A stretch of 64,000 nucleotides of DNA from Mycobacterium sp. 852014-52450_SCH5900713 (GCF_001667075.1 NZ_LZIL01000060.1:1-64000), one strand, 5' to 3'; shown: positions 1 to 9,194, counted from the stretch's first letter. Numbers and translations are program-made. Notes: a model not told the origin generated them from the sequence alone.

Positions 1-1033
1 CCGCGGTCGCCACGGCCGGCATCGGGCTCGGCGGCGGGGCGGGCGCCGGCGCGGGTGCCGGGACGACCGCGGGCTGCGGCGGTATCGCGGCCAGGCCGGC
101 CAACCCCGCGAAGCCGCCCACCGCGCCGAAGGGGGCGGCCGCCAGGAGCACCGCGGGGGCCAGCAATTCCGGCTGACTGGTGAAGATCTCGAGGATGTGC
201 GTCGGCCAGTCGAACAGCATGAGTTGAACGATGTACTGAAACGCCAGCGCGGGGTTGTGCACCAGGTAATAGCCGAACTGCTGGAAATCCTCGAGCAGTT
301 CCAGAGCTCGAACCACCCAGAAGATCGGTTCCCCCGCATTGGTGTAGGCGTCGTAGGGCAACCCGTTGACGGTGCCCTCGGCGGGATCCCAGTTGATGCC
401 GAGGTTCCTGAGGATATTCGCGATGAACTCGTCGAGCGGGTTGTCGATCGTGGGGTCGTGCACATCGTCACCCGAGTCGTGGTTCGGGGCAACGGATTTC
501 ACTATCTGCGGCGCGGGATCGGGCTGCGGCGTCGACGCCACCGCCGCGCTGGAAACCGCTTGGTAGGTGGTCATCGTGCCGGCCGCCTGCACCCACATCC
601 GCGCGTAATCCGCCTCGTTGAGCGCGATCGGAACCGTGTTGATGCCAAAGAAGTTCGTCGCCACCAACGCCCCGTGCACGGCATGGTTGGCGGCGAGTTC
701 GGGCAACGTCGGCATGGCCGCCAGCGCGGCGGTGTAGGCGACCGCGGCGGTTTCGTGTTGCGCGGCCGCCGTAGCGCTCTGCGCGCTGGCCCGCGTCAGC
801 CACGCGAGGTAGGGCGCGTGGGCGGCCACATACGACTCCGCGCTCGGTCCCTCCCACGAACCCGCCTGCGCCGCGGCCAGGACACCGCTGAGTTGCGCTG
901 CGGCCGAGGCGTATTCGGTGCTCAGTTCGGACCATGCCCCCGCCGCCGCGAGCAGCGACGCCGGACCGGGGCCGCTGCTGAGCAACGCGGAGTGCACCTC
1001 CGGTGGCGAGGCCATCCAGATCGGCGCCGTCAT
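1..1033 (-). CDS. PPE family protein, C-terminus cut off by window edge (possibly PPE3)
   Basis: The reading frame is open from an ATG at 1033 to base 1, so only about 344 N-terminal residues are seen. The N-terminus carries the family's Pro-Pro-Glu at residues 10-12 (SPPEVHS), and a Trp-Glu-Gly-Pro-Ser segment and Ala-rich helices typical of the roughly 180-residue PPE domain follow. The visible end is a Pro/Ala-rich tail. PPE proteins usually pair with PE partners and are exported by type VII secretion; no PE gene is in the window. GAGGAG lies four bases before the ATG. A Zur-like box lies 43-63 bp upstream. Position next to the Rv0276-like gene suggests the PPE3 (Rv0280) ortholog, but the missing C-terminus prevents subfamily assignment. 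Confidence 0.9.
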   Translation of the reverse strand, partial: MTAPIWMASPPEVHSALLSSGPGPASLLAAAGAWSELSTEYASAAAQLSGVLAAAQAGSWEGPSAESYVAAHAPYLAWLTRASAQSATAAAQHETAAVAYTAALAAMPTLPELAANHAVHGALVATNFFGINTVPIALNEADYARMWVQAAGTMTTYQAVSSAAVASTPQPDPAPQIVKSVAPNHDSGDDVHDPTIDNPLDEFIANILRNLGINWDPAEGTVNGLPYDAYTNAGEPIFWVVRALELLEDFQQFGYYLVHNPALAFQYIVQLMLFDWPTHILEIFTSQPELLAPAVLLAAAPFGAVGGFAGLAGLAAIPPQPAVVPAPAPAPAPPPSPMPAVATA

Positions 1034-1075
1034 GGGTCTCCTCGGGCTGGAAGGGTTACCAGGCAGAGGAGAGCT

Positions 1076-1096
1076 TAATGAAAATGATTTCCGTTA
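1076..1096. promoter_or_regulatory. Zur (FurB)-like operator upstream of the PPE gene
   Basis: A 21-bp imperfect palindrome with ten-base arms (8 of 10 paired) around a central G. Its core TGAAAATGATTTCCG differs at two positions from the actinobacterial Zur consensus as I remember it (TGAAAATGATTTTCA). It sits in the 88-bp gap upstream of the PPE start, where a zinc-dependent repressor would block transcription. From memory, PPE3 and the ESX-3 genes belong to the Zur regulon in M. tuberculosis, which fits. Binding itself is inferred. Confidence 0.65.
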
Positions 1097-1121
1097 TCAA
1101 CTTGGCGGGCTGTGCCGCCTG

Positions 1122-2039
1122 CTAGACCAACGGGCGCCCCGTCCTGATCCGGCGGTCGACGTCGGCCAGCAGGATGTTGAAGGGAAACCGCCGTACGAAG
1201 CGCGGCAAGCACCGGTTCACCATGGCCAACGTCGCGATGAGCCGGTCGAAGCGGCGTTGCCTGGTGGCGTCCCAGGGCAGCCGCATCTCGTCGCGAAATC
1301 GCTGCGGCAGAAAGCCCGTGGTGATCAACAAGGGAAGCCTGTCGGCGAGGCGCTGCAGTGGCGCAGGCAAGGCAAGTCCCGGAAGGCGGGACGCGGCGAT
1401 CGGATACAGATACTCGCGGACGGCGTCGTCGATGCGGATCTTGGCCAGCGAATCCTGCCAGTACCGGTCGAACGCCGCGCGGTCCGGCGGCCACATCTCC
1501 GGCGGCACCTGCAGCGTGGTGGCCAGCGCCATGCCTTCGCGGTAGTGCCGGTCGGCCTCCTCCCCGCCCAGCTCACCGATGAACATGCGGTAGATGTCGA
1601 CCCCGCCCTTGTACAGGCAGGCCCCCACCCACAGCTGCAGGTCGGGGTCGAAGGCGTTGTACTGCACCGGGCTTTCGGGGGTGGAGTAGACCTGCGCGTG
1701 AGCCCGGTTCACCGCGCGGCGGAAGGCGTCCTTCTGGGCGTCGCTGCCGTTGGTCGCCACCGCCAGGTAAGTGAACGTGGTGCGGGCACGCTTGATCGGA
1801 TGCAGGTCGACGCGGCCACTTTCGACACGGCTCTCCATGACGCCGTAGCCGACGCCGGGACGCGCCAACTGCATGATCACGTTCGCCGGTCCGGCCAAGA
1901 GCGCGACGCCCATCAACCCCTCGTCGATCCCGAGCGGCCGCCGGCGGCGACGCCGCCGTGCGGGCAATGGCCGCGGCGCGTCGGAGACGCCGCGCTCGAC
2001 ATGTCGAGCCGGTTCGTGGACAGCCTCGTGTATTGCCAT
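1122..2039 (-). CDS. Oxygenase MpaB family (DUF2236) protein
   Basis: A 305-residue protein resembling the DUF2236 family, whose characterised members are heme-dependent oxygenases such as rubber oxygenase Lcp and MpaB. An Arg-rich stretch at about residues 28-36 precedes GIDEGLMGVALLAGPANVIMQ, and FTYLAVATNGS with following His residues (NRAHAQV) matches the family's helical core. The ATG at 2039 is chosen because GGGAGGG lies just upstream; the frame stays open further but runs into the divergent TetR gene. It is the likely Rv0276 ortholog. The substrate is unknown. The divergent TetR gene starts about 80 bp away and may control it. Confidence 0.8.
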   Translation of the reverse strand: MAIHEAVHEPARHVERGVSDAPRPLPARRRRRRRPLGIDEGLMGVALLAGPANVIMQLARPGVGYGVMESRVESGRVDLHPIKRARTTFTYLAVATNGSDAQKDAFRRAVNRAHAQVYSTPESPVQYNAFDPDLQLWVGACLYKGGVDIYRMFIGELGGEEADRHYREGMALATTLQVPPEMWPPDRAAFDRYWQDSLAKIRIDDAVREYLYPIAASRLPGLALPAPLQRLADRLPLLITTGFLPQRFRDEMRLPWDATRQRRFDRLIATLAMVNRCLPRFVRRFPFNILLADVDRRIRTGRPLV

Positions 2040-2120
2040 GGTCAGACCCTCCCGCGGCGGAGCACGTAATGTGCGAACGCCTGTTTCCTGATATTGTCGC
2101 GGCGTCGCGCTGGTGTCAAG

Positions 2121-2792
2121 ATGGTTCGCATGAACACCTCGAGCGCGCGGCCGTACCGCGGCGTCGAGGCCGCGCAGCGGCTGGCCACGCGCCGCAACCG
2201 GCTCCTGTCCGCGGGTCTGGAGCTTCTGGGCGCGGAGCAACAGAGCATCTCCGCGGTCACCGTCCGCGGCGTGTGCCGCCAGGCCGGCCGGGCGGCGCGG
2301 TACTTCTACGAAAGTTTCGCCGACAAGGACGAATTCGTCGCCTCCGTGTTCGACTGGGTGATCGCCCAACTGGCCGCCACCACCCAGGCCGCGGTGGCGG
2401 CGGTGCCTGCGCCCGAGCAGACCCGCGCGGGCATGACCAACATCGTGCGCACCATCGCCGACGACGCACGCATCGGTCGCCTGCTGTTCAGCACGCAGCT
2501 GGCCGATCCCGTGATAGTGCGCAAGCGCGCCGAATCCAGCGCAATGTTCGCGATGCTGTCCGGCCAGCACGCCGGGGAAGCGCTGCGCGTCCCCGCAAAC
2601 GACCGCATCAAGGCCGCGGCGCACTTCGTGGTCGGTGGCGTCGGGCAAACCATCAGCGCCTGGCTCGCCGATGACGTCCGGCTGGAGCCGGACGAGCTCG
2701 TCGATCACCTGGCGGCACTGCTCGACGAGCTGGCCGAGCCCAACCTGTACCGACTCACGGAGACGGCGGTGGAGCCGCGGGCGGAATCGTGA
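2121..2792 (+). CDS. TetR/AcrR family transcriptional regulator (Rv0275c-like)
   Basis: A 223-residue protein with a TetR N-terminal helix-turn-helix at about residues 20-65: LSAGLELLGAEQQ, then TVRGVCRQAGRAARYFYESF, the recognition-helix region where Tyr-Phe-Tyr is typical. The C-terminal helices form the ligand pocket and dimer interface. Two in-frame ATGs lie nine bases apart (2121 and 2130), and the choice is uncertain. It is divergent from the DUF2236 gene and converges on the acyltransferase cassette with nine bases between stops. It most likely regulates itself and the DUF2236 gene; the effector is unknown. Confidence 0.85.
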   Translation: MVRMNTSSARPYRGVEAAQRLATRRNRLLSAGLELLGAEQQSISAVTVRGVCRQAGRAARYFYESFADKDEFVASVFDWVIAQLAATTQAAVAAVPAPEQTRAGMTNIVRTIADDARIGRLLFSTQLADPVIVRKRAESSAMFAMLSGQHAGEALRVPANDRIKAAAHFVVGGVGQTISAWLADDVRLEPDELVDHLAALLDELAEPNLYRLTETAVEPRAES

Positions 2793-2801
2793 CGCGTGGC
2801 C

Positions 2802-4142
2802 TCACACCGGGCAGGCGGTGTGCCACCCAGTCGTGGCGGTGAGCGAGAAGTCGCTCAGCGCTTGCGAAATGTGTTGCCGTAACTCGGCTTCCGAGTTGGG
2901 TCGGCACGGCTCGTAGGCAAGGAACGAGACGAAGACCTGTCCGCGCACCCTGCCCGACAGCAACGCCAACACTCCGTTGGTGCGGTGCATGGTCGCGGCG
3001 GTCACGCCCGGGTACAGCGACTTCATGGCGAAGTAGTCGGCGTCCGTTCCGTCCGGCCGGTTGGCGGCCGGGTCGACCGCACCGAGGTTGGACGACACGA
3101 CAGCGGTTCCACCGCCGGTGGCCACGCTGATCAGTCGCCGGAAGACACGTTTCGGAATCAGGGGAACCAGCGGCAGCAATGCCCACCGTTCGTCAGGCAC
3201 ATCCTGATGGCGCTCAAGCGCTTGCTTGATCCCGGCGCGGATCCCACGCAGGTCCGTCGATGCGGGCGCGGGGTCGACCGTGATGTTGACGTTGCTGACC
3301 GCATTGGCGCGGGTATCGCCCGGGGCGCGCTCGTTGACCGGCATCCCCACGGCCACCGTGCCGTCGGCGGCGACGCGCCCCACGCGCTGGGCGACGCGAG
3401 CCGCCAGCCCGGTGAGCAGCGCGCTGCCGGTGCCTCCGAGGGCCTTCGCACGGGCGTCCCATTCGTCGGCGTCGGTGAAGACGGTTGTCGCCGGAAGAAC
3501 CACGGGCTCGTCGGACCCGGTGAATGGCCGCTTCTCGGGTGGCGGGGCGGTATCGCCGCTGCCGCGCCGCGCCATTCGTGCCGCCGCCACGATGGCGCGG
3601 CCCATACCCGGTACGTCGCGGACCGTCTGGCGCGCGTCTTCACGCAGCGCCGCCCAGCGGCCCCGCGACGCCGCGGCCGGCCAGCCGATCGGGTCGTCAC
3701 GGCCTAAAGCCGCGTCCGCCAACGCCTCGCACAGCCCGAGGCCGTCGGTGAGGCAATGGGTGACCACCAAGCTCACCGCAGCGCCGCCGTCGGTGAGCGG
3801 AAGCGCGGCAAGGTGCCAGCCGGGGCCGTGCTCGGCATCGGGCCGTCTAGCCGCCTCCTCGTTCAGCCAGTCGTCGATCTCATCGCGGGTCCGCGGTGTC
3901 GCGACGATGTCCAGGTCCGGCGGAAACGCGGGCGCTACCCAGCGATGCCGGCCGAACGGCACGGGAGAGCGTTCGATGCGGCGGCACAACCGCCCCCGCG
4001 CAAGATGGGCATGGAACTCTTGCAGACCGTCGATGTCGATGGCGCGATCGTAGACCCAAATACATTGCACCACACTGCTGGTGGCTGTCGCTCGCTCGCC
4101 GAGGAAGAGGGTCTGGTCGGCTAGATCCAGCACGTTGCTCAT
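2802..4142 (-). CDS. Condensation/WS-DGAT-fold acyltransferase, cassette copy 1, second gene
   Basis: A 446-residue protein. The N-terminus DLADQTLFLGERAT followed by a substrate-entry segment (FGRHRWV, residues 64-70) resembles wax-ester-synthase/condensation enzymes. The HxxxDG-type active site reads HCLTDG at residues 129-134; the His is the expected catalytic base for acyl transfer to an alcohol or amine. GMPVNER and VSSNLGAVD in the C-terminal half match the fold's second lobe. No signal peptide or clear membrane segment is seen. Its ATG at 4142 lies two bases after the stop of the upstream PapA-like gene, so the pair must be co-transcribed. I do not recognise a characterised ortholog; the substrate is unknown. 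Confidence 0.75.
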   Translation of the reverse strand: MSNVLDLADQTLFLGERATATSSVVQCIWVYDRAIDIDGLQEFHAHLARGRLCRRIERSPVPFGRHRWVAPAFPPDLDIVATPRTRDEIDDWLNEEAARRPDAEHGPGWHLAALPLTDGGAAVSLVVTHCLTDGLGLCEALADAALGRDDPIGWPAAASRGRWAALREDARQTVRDVPGMGRAIVAAARMARRGSGDTAPPPEKRPFTGSDEPVVLPATTVFTDADEWDARAKALGGTGSALLTGLAARVAQRVGRVAADGTVAVGMPVNERAPGDTRANAVSNVNITVDPAPASTDLRGIRAGIKQALERHQDVPDERWALLPLVPLIPKRVFRRLISVATGGGTAVVSSNLGAVDPAANRPDGTDADYFAMKSLYPGVTAATMHRTNGVLALLSGRVRGQVFVSFLAYEPCRPNSEAELRQHISQALSDFSLTATTGWHTACPV

Positions 4143-4144
4143 TC

Positions 4145-5620
4145 CTAGGCCGCCTCGCCGTCGTCTTCCTCTGACGCGGGAGGGTCCGCAGCATCCGCAT
4201 TACCCCGGCCTGCAACAACATCGGGCTCGCGCGAGCAGCCGGCGACGGCGCGGGCGAATACATCGATCAACGTCGCGATGTAGCGGTCCACCGATTCACG
4301 CGCCACCGCGTTGTCCGGAAAGGAGATCGTCACTGTGGTACTTGCCGCCTGCCGGTTGATCCACATATTGATGCCGCCGGCGGACAGGTTGTCGCCATAA
4401 GTACCGAAATTCGTCTCCGTCCAGAGCCCGGCGAGCGGTATCTTCCGAAAATCCAGGAATGACAACATCATCGGCAGGCTCGTAGGAGGCTTGATCTCCA
4501 GTCCATCTGCTGTCGCCGCCAACTCCAAGACTCGCTCGATTGGCACATCGGCGAGTTCCTTGGCCGCGTCGAACGACTTCTGCGCTGCCCGGGCCGCCTC
4601 GGGGAACGTGGTCCCGGCGGTAGGCACCGCAACCGGAACCAGGCTGGCAAACCAACCCACCGTCATTGTGTCGATACCCGCCGTCCGGGTGTCCCTGGCC
4701 GTGAACCCGTGGTACGCCGCGCTGCCCGTCAATTCGTGCTCGGCTAAAGCGGTGCAGGCCAGCACTCCCCCGATGAACCGGGCTCCGGCCGCACCGCACA
4801 TGGCGTCGAATGAGTCCGTCCCGGCGGCGTCCAGCAGCTGCACGGTCAGCAGGTCACCTTTGCTGCTGGCCCACGTATCACCCAGGGGTAGAGGGAAACT
4901 CGGCCAATTGCCATCGGTGTCGTGGGCGAATGCAATCCATTCCTTGATCGCGGGAGACGCCATGGTCAAGCTCGCCGCCTTCGCACGCTGTCGCGCGGTG
5001 TAGTCCCGGTAACTGCCGACCTCGGGCAGGGCCGCGGACTGGTGCCCCTGCGCCAGCTCCTGATACGCCAGGTGGATGTCTACGAAGATCACGCCGGCCG
5101 ACAGGCCATCGATGTGGAGATGGTCGACGCTCGCGTAGAACGTGAAATAGTCTGCGTGCTGGATGATCCCGAATGTGAAACATCCCCATTCGAGTGTCCC
5201 CGGGGTCGTCGTCAGGACGTGTGTACGCACTTGGTCGGCGGCCATTCGTCCGAATTCCACCGGAGCGAGCTCGATGGCATCGGCGTTGTCGATCACGCGA
5301 CGCACGATGCCGCCATCCTCGAATTCGAACCAACTGTGGTAAGTGTCGTGCCGGCGGACATGCGTGTTGATCGCCGCCGTCATCGCCGGAATCTCACACG
5401 CGCCGGGGATATCCCACGCCACGATCATCAGCCGGGGTAGCTCCCTGCCCAGCGTCCTACCATGGTGGGCGGCCCAAAGATGCTGGGCCTGCTGGTAACT
5501 CGGAGGACAATCGCTTCGTCGCGCGGTTCGAGCCGCTTCACGTCCAGAGGGCGCGGCCATCCACACGGTCACCGGACCATGTGGCGGTTGCCATTCGTTG
5601 ATGTTGCCGAGCGAGACCAT
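4145..5620 (-). CDS. PapA-like acyltransferase, cassette copy 1, first gene
   Basis: A 491-residue protein of the polyketide-associated (PapA1/2/3-like) acyltransferase group. The start INEWQPPHGPVTVW, then SYQQAQHLW at about residues 41-49, is typical of these trehalose-lipid and glycopeptidolipid enzymes. The active-site motif is DHLHIDG, with His167 and Asp171. The C-terminal half has TMTVGWFASLVPV and TNFGTYGDNLS, corresponding to the structural motif of the second lobe. The tail is acidic and low complexity. ATG 5620 is chosen over upstream starts because it matches the start of copy 2 and has GAGGA upstream. No polyketide synthase, FadD or MmpL gene is adjacent, unlike classic pap loci. 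Confidence 0.85.
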   Translation of the reverse strand: MVSLGNINEWQPPHGPVTVWMAAPSGREAARTARRSDCPPSYQQAQHLWAAHHGRTLGRELPRLMIVAWDIPGACEIPAMTAAINTHVRRHDTYHSWFEFEDGGIVRRVIDNADAIELAPVEFGRMAADQVRTHVLTTTPGTLEWGCFTFGIIQHADYFTFYASVDHLHIDGLSAGVIFVDIHLAYQELAQGHQSAALPEVGSYRDYTARQRAKAASLTMASPAIKEWIAFAHDTDGNWPSFPLPLGDTWASSKGDLLTVQLLDAAGTDSFDAMCGAAGARFIGGVLACTALAEHELTGSAAYHGFTARDTRTAGIDTMTVGWFASLVPVAVPTAGTTFPEAARAAQKSFDAAKELADVPIERVLELAATADGLEIKPPTSLPMMLSFLDFRKIPLAGLWTETNFGTYGDNLSAGGINMWINRQAASTTVTISFPDNAVARESVDRYIATLIDVFARAVAGCSREPDVVAGRGNADAADPPASEEDDGEAA

Positions 5621-6066
5621 TTTCTTAAGTCCTCGTTCTTCCGATGCCGAAGTTCCCTGCACAGCAAGGGAGGCAGAAAAAGTTCTCGCGCATGGCTTTT
5701 CGCACAGCACGAAATCCCGTTGGGCTGAAATCTTGCGCCGGGCTTCCCGATATCAGGACCCCCACTTGCGGCGTCCCTATGCATCCCCTGTGTCGCCGCT
5801 GAGGACGGTAGCGCACGAATGGGATGAAGGCAACAATTGCACGACCGTGTGATCGATCGCACTGTCGCGCGCCCTCGCTCACGGCGCCGGCGCCGCGTTT
5901 GCCGGGGGTCGGTCGTCCGCGCGACGCACAAGATATTAGGAGACGAATGCGCATTTGAGCGTTTGCCGAATGGACATCCGCGCTGTCGAAATTCGGGCTG
6001 AGCTTTGCGACCCGTTGGCGCCATTTCCGGTCGACGAACTTGCGGAGGGCTGCCGACGCGGGCGTG
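5621..6066. other. Promoter/leader region of cassette copy 1, no gene seen
   Basis: 446 bp between the copy 1 PapA-like start and the end of copy 2. The 100 bp next to the start resembles the leader of copy 2 (GCACAGCACGAAAT here, GCACAGCATGAATT there). A near-palindrome GTGTGATCGATCGCAC (5847-5862) and an AT-richer stretch around 5930-5970 are possible promoter parts. Short frames here look like chance. Confidence 0.5.
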
Positions 6067-7413
6067 TCACACCGGGCAGGCGGGGCGCCAGCCCATGGTG
6101 GCCGTGAGCGAGAAGTCGCTCAGCGCCCCTGAAACCTGTTGCCTCAAATGGGCTTTCGAATTCGGGCCGCCTAGCTCGTAGGCAAGGAAGGAGATGAAGA
6201 CCCGGCCGCGCGCCCTGCCCGACAGCAACGCCAGAGCGCCGTTGGTGCGGTACATGGTCGCGGTGGTCACCCCCGGGTACACGGTCCTCATGGCGAAGTG
6301 ACCGGCGTCGGTGCCGTCCGGGCGGTTGACGGCCGGGTCGACCGATCCGAGGTTGGACGACACGACGGTGATCGCGCTGCCGGTGACCACGCCGATCAGT
6401 CGTCGCATGACGCGTTTGGGAATGAGCGGAACCAGCGGCAGCAACGCCCAGCGCTCGTCGGGCTCATTCTGGTGGCGGGACAGCGCTTCCTTGATCCTCG
6501 CGCGGATTTCACGCAGGTCCCTCGTCACGAGTGCCGGGTCGACCGTGATATCCACGTTGACGACCGCGTTGGCCCGGGTGTCGCCGGGGGTGCGCTCGTT
6601 GACCGGCATCCCGACGTTGACCGTCCCGTCCGCGGCGACCCGCCCCACTCGCTGGGCGAGATGGGCCGCCAATCCGGCGAGCAGCGCGTTGCTCGTTCCG
6701 CCGAGGGTGGTTGCGCGCGCGTCCCACTCGTCGGCATCGATGAAGACGGTTGCCATGGGCAGCGTGATGCGTTCGTCCGGTCCGGTGGGCGGAACGGGCC
6801 GCTTGGTGGCCGACGACGTGGCGGCTGCACGGCCGGCCCGAGCCATGCGTGCCGCTGCGACCAGGGCCCGGCCCACATCCGGTGTGTCCCGCGCGGTTTG
6901 GCGCGTGTCCTCGCGCAACGCCCGCCACCGCCGCCGTGACGCCGCCGCGGGCCAGGCGATTGGGTCGTCGCGGCGGCGCGCTGCGTCGGCCACCGCCTCG
7001 CACAGCCCGACGCCGTCGGTGAGGCAATGGGTGACCACCAGGCTCACCGCCGCGCCACCATCGGTCAACGGCAGCACGGCAAGGTGCCAGCCGGGGCCGT
7101 GCTCGGCATCCGGCCGTTTTCCCGCCTCCTCGTTCAGCCAGTCGTCGATCTCATCGCGGCTCCGCCCCGCCGCGACGATGTCCAGGTCCGGCGCAGACGC
7201 GGGCGCTACCCAGCGATGCCGGCCGAACGGCAAAGGGGACCGTTCAATGCGGCGACGCAACCGGCCTCGGCCCAGATGGCGATGGAAGGTTCGCAGCCCG
7301 TCCATGTCGATCGCGCGGTCATACACCCAAATGCATTGGACCACACTGGTAGTCGCTGTCGCCCGCTCGCCGAGGAAGAGGGTTTGGTCGGCCAGATCCA
7401 GCAGGTTGCTCAT
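6067..7413 (-). CDS. Condensation/WS-DGAT-fold acyltransferase, cassette copy 2, second gene
   Basis: A 448-residue paralog of the 2802-4142 protein, alike over the full length: DLADQTLFLGERATAT at the N-terminus, the catalytic HCLTDG at the same place, GMPVNERTPGDTRAN, and LSDFSLTATMGW near the C-terminus. Differences cluster in the linker around residues 195-220, where this copy has an Ala/Thr-rich insert (AAATSSATKRP). All motifs are intact, so it is likely active. It starts two bases after the copy 2 PapA-like stop. A long upstream extension of this frame is the shadow of that gene. Confidence 0.75.
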   Translation of the reverse strand: MSNLLDLADQTLFLGERATATTSVVQCIWVYDRAIDMDGLRTFHRHLGRGRLRRRIERSPLPFGRHRWVAPASAPDLDIVAAGRSRDEIDDWLNEEAGKRPDAEHGPGWHLAVLPLTDGGAAVSLVVTHCLTDGVGLCEAVADAARRRDDPIAWPAAASRRRWRALREDTRQTARDTPDVGRALVAAARMARAGRAAATSSATKRPVPPTGPDERITLPMATVFIDADEWDARATTLGGTSNALLAGLAAHLAQRVGRVAADGTVNVGMPVNERTPGDTRANAVVNVDITVDPALVTRDLREIRARIKEALSRHQNEPDERWALLPLVPLIPKRVMRRLIGVVTGSAITVVSSNLGSVDPAVNRPDGTDAGHFAMRTVYPGVTTATMYRTNGALALLSGRARGRVFISFLAYELGGPNSKAHLRQQVSGALSDFSLTATMGWRPACPV

Positions 7414-7415
7414 CG

Positions 7416-8855
7416 CTACGCCGCCTCGTTGTCGTTCTCCGTCGGCGCAATCACCCCCGGGCTGCCGGTGGCGTCGATGACGCGAGCAAACATCTCCCCC
7501 AGCGTCGCGATGTAGCGGTCCACCGACTCGCGCGCAATCGCGTTGTCCGGGAAAGACATCGTCACCGTGGTCCGTTCGACGTGCCGGTTGATCCACATGT
7601 TGATGCCACCGGCGGACAGGTTGTCGCCGTAGGTCCCGAAGTTCATCTCCGCCCACATCCCGACGAGGGGTATTTTCCGGAAGTCGAGGAAAGAGACCAT
7701 CATCGGCAATTGTGTCGGCAACTTGATGGCCAGGCCATCCAGCGTCGCCAACTCCAAGACCCGTTCGACCGGTACTGCGGCGAGGTCCTTGGCGGCATCG
7801 AAAGACTTCTGTGCCGCCCGCGCCGCCTCGGGGAACGAGTCGCCGGTCGTCGGCACGGAAACCGGTATCAGGCTGGCGAACCACCCCACCGTCATCGTGT
7901 CGATGCCCGGCGCCCGGGTGTCCCTGGCCGTAAATCCGTAATAGGTTTCCTTGCCGGTCAATGCGCGCTCCGCCAACGCTGTGCACGCCAAGACTCCGCC
8001 GATGAACCGAGCACCGGCCGCGCAGCATTCGGCATCGAAAGACGCTGTTCCCGCGGCGTCCAACAACTCGACCGTCAACAAATCACCCTTGCAGCTGGCC
8101 CATGTGTCGCCCAGCGGCAGCGGAAAGCTCGGCCAGTCACCGTCGGCCTCACGCGCGAACGCGATCCAGTCCTTGATCTCCGGGGATGACATGGTCAGGC
8201 TCGCCGCGTTCTCGCGCTGCCGCGCCGCATACTCGCGATAACTTCTGACCTCTGGCGTGCCGGGCTCGTGGACCGGCGGGCCCGCCGCAAGTTCCTGGTA
8301 CGTCAGGTGGATGTCCAGGAAGATCAGCGCGGCGGACAAGCCATCGATGTGCAGGTGGTCGACGCTGGCGTAGAACGTGAAGTGGTCGGTCCCCTGGACG
8401 ACTCCGTATGTGAAACAACCCCATCCGAGCGTCTCGGGCGTTGTGGTCAGGACGTGCGTGCGCGCCTGGTCGGGGCTCATCGCTCCGAACGCCGCGGGCG
8501 CGAAGTCGATGACCTCGGGGTCGTCGATCACTCGGCGGACGATGACGCCCTCCTCGAATTCGAACCAGCTGTGGTAGGTGTCCTGCCTACGGACATGGGC
8601 ATTGATCGCTGCCGTCATCGCCGCCACGTCGCATACGCCGGGAATGTCCCACGTCACGACCATCAGCCGAGGTAGCTGCCTGTTGAGCGCCTTGCCGTGG
8701 TAAGCGGTCCAGAGGTGTTGGTTTTGTTGATAACTCGGGGCCGAATCGCTTCGCCGCGCGGCGCGGGCCGCTTCGTGCGACGCAGGTGTGGCCATCCAAG
8801 TGGTCAGTGGGCCGTGCGGTGGCTGCCATTCGCTGATGCTTCCGAGTGCGACCAT
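7416..8855 (-). CDS. PapA-like acyltransferase, cassette copy 2, first gene
   Basis: A 479-residue paralog of the 4145-5620 protein with the same layout: ISEWQPPHGPLTTW start, SYQQNQHLW, active-site DHLHIDG at the equivalent position, and MNFGTYGDNLS late in the chain. It is 12 residues shorter because the acidic C-terminal tail is reduced. The ATG at 8855 has GAGGA upstream, spaced as in copy 1. Retention of both active sites after clear divergence suggests distinct acyl donors or acceptors, which is inference. Confidence 0.85.
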   Translation of the reverse strand: MVALGSISEWQPPHGPLTTWMATPASHEAARAARRSDSAPSYQQNQHLWTAYHGKALNRQLPRLMVVTWDIPGVCDVAAMTAAINAHVRRQDTYHSWFEFEEGVIVRRVIDDPEVIDFAPAAFGAMSPDQARTHVLTTTPETLGWGCFTYGVVQGTDHFTFYASVDHLHIDGLSAALIFLDIHLTYQELAAGPPVHEPGTPEVRSYREYAARQRENAASLTMSSPEIKDWIAFAREADGDWPSFPLPLGDTWASCKGDLLTVELLDAAGTASFDAECCAAGARFIGGVLACTALAERALTGKETYYGFTARDTRAPGIDTMTVGWFASLIPVSVPTTGDSFPEAARAAQKSFDAAKDLAAVPVERVLELATLDGLAIKLPTQLPMMVSFLDFRKIPLVGMWAEMNFGTYGDNLSAGGINMWINRHVERTTVTMSFPDNAIARESVDRYIATLGEMFARVIDATGSPGVIAPTENDNEAA

Positions 8856-9194
8856 TTCTTGATCCTCGTCCCTCGCGATGCTGATTCTGTTGTGCGGCAA
8901 GGGGGTAGCGAAAGGGCCATCCACAATGGCTCTTCTGCACAGCATGAATTCAATTTCGTATCGGGGATCTTTGCGACGGATGTCCGTATGTTGGCCCGAA
9001 CTTACGGTGTCGCTCGTACCCCCCCTGTCGCCGTTATTGGACGTTAGTACAGGAAGGCGAGGATTGGTGAGTTTTAGGAAGATTCGCAATTTGACGCATT
9101 TGCGCCGCGAGACCGGTAATCTCCTTTACCCTCGGCGGTCCGAAGCGCAGGTCCGGCGCTTTAGGCTGGCGCGCCGAACGAAATCCCCGCCGCC
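8856..9194. other. Promoter/leader region of cassette copy 2, no gene seen
   Basis: 339 bp between the PapA-like start and the end of the membrane protein gene. The part next to the start is a diverged copy of the copy 1 leader, with a shared AAGGGxGG tract and GCACAGCA element. The distal part (about 9060-9130) is locally AT-richer, which fits a promoter reading leftward. No open frame here has protein-like composition. Confidence 0.5.

Larger units (their letters stand above)
2802..8855 (-). repeat. Tandem duplication of a two-gene acyltransferase cassette
   Basis: Two consecutive units, each a PapA-like gene followed after exactly two bases by a second condensation-fold gene: 5620 to 2802 and 8855 to 6067. 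Proteins align almost end to end (491 with 479 residues, 446 with 448), and the second proteins end alike (GW.. ACPV). The upstream leaders are also related. Drift of coding and leader sequence shows the duplication is not recent. Confidence 0.9.
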
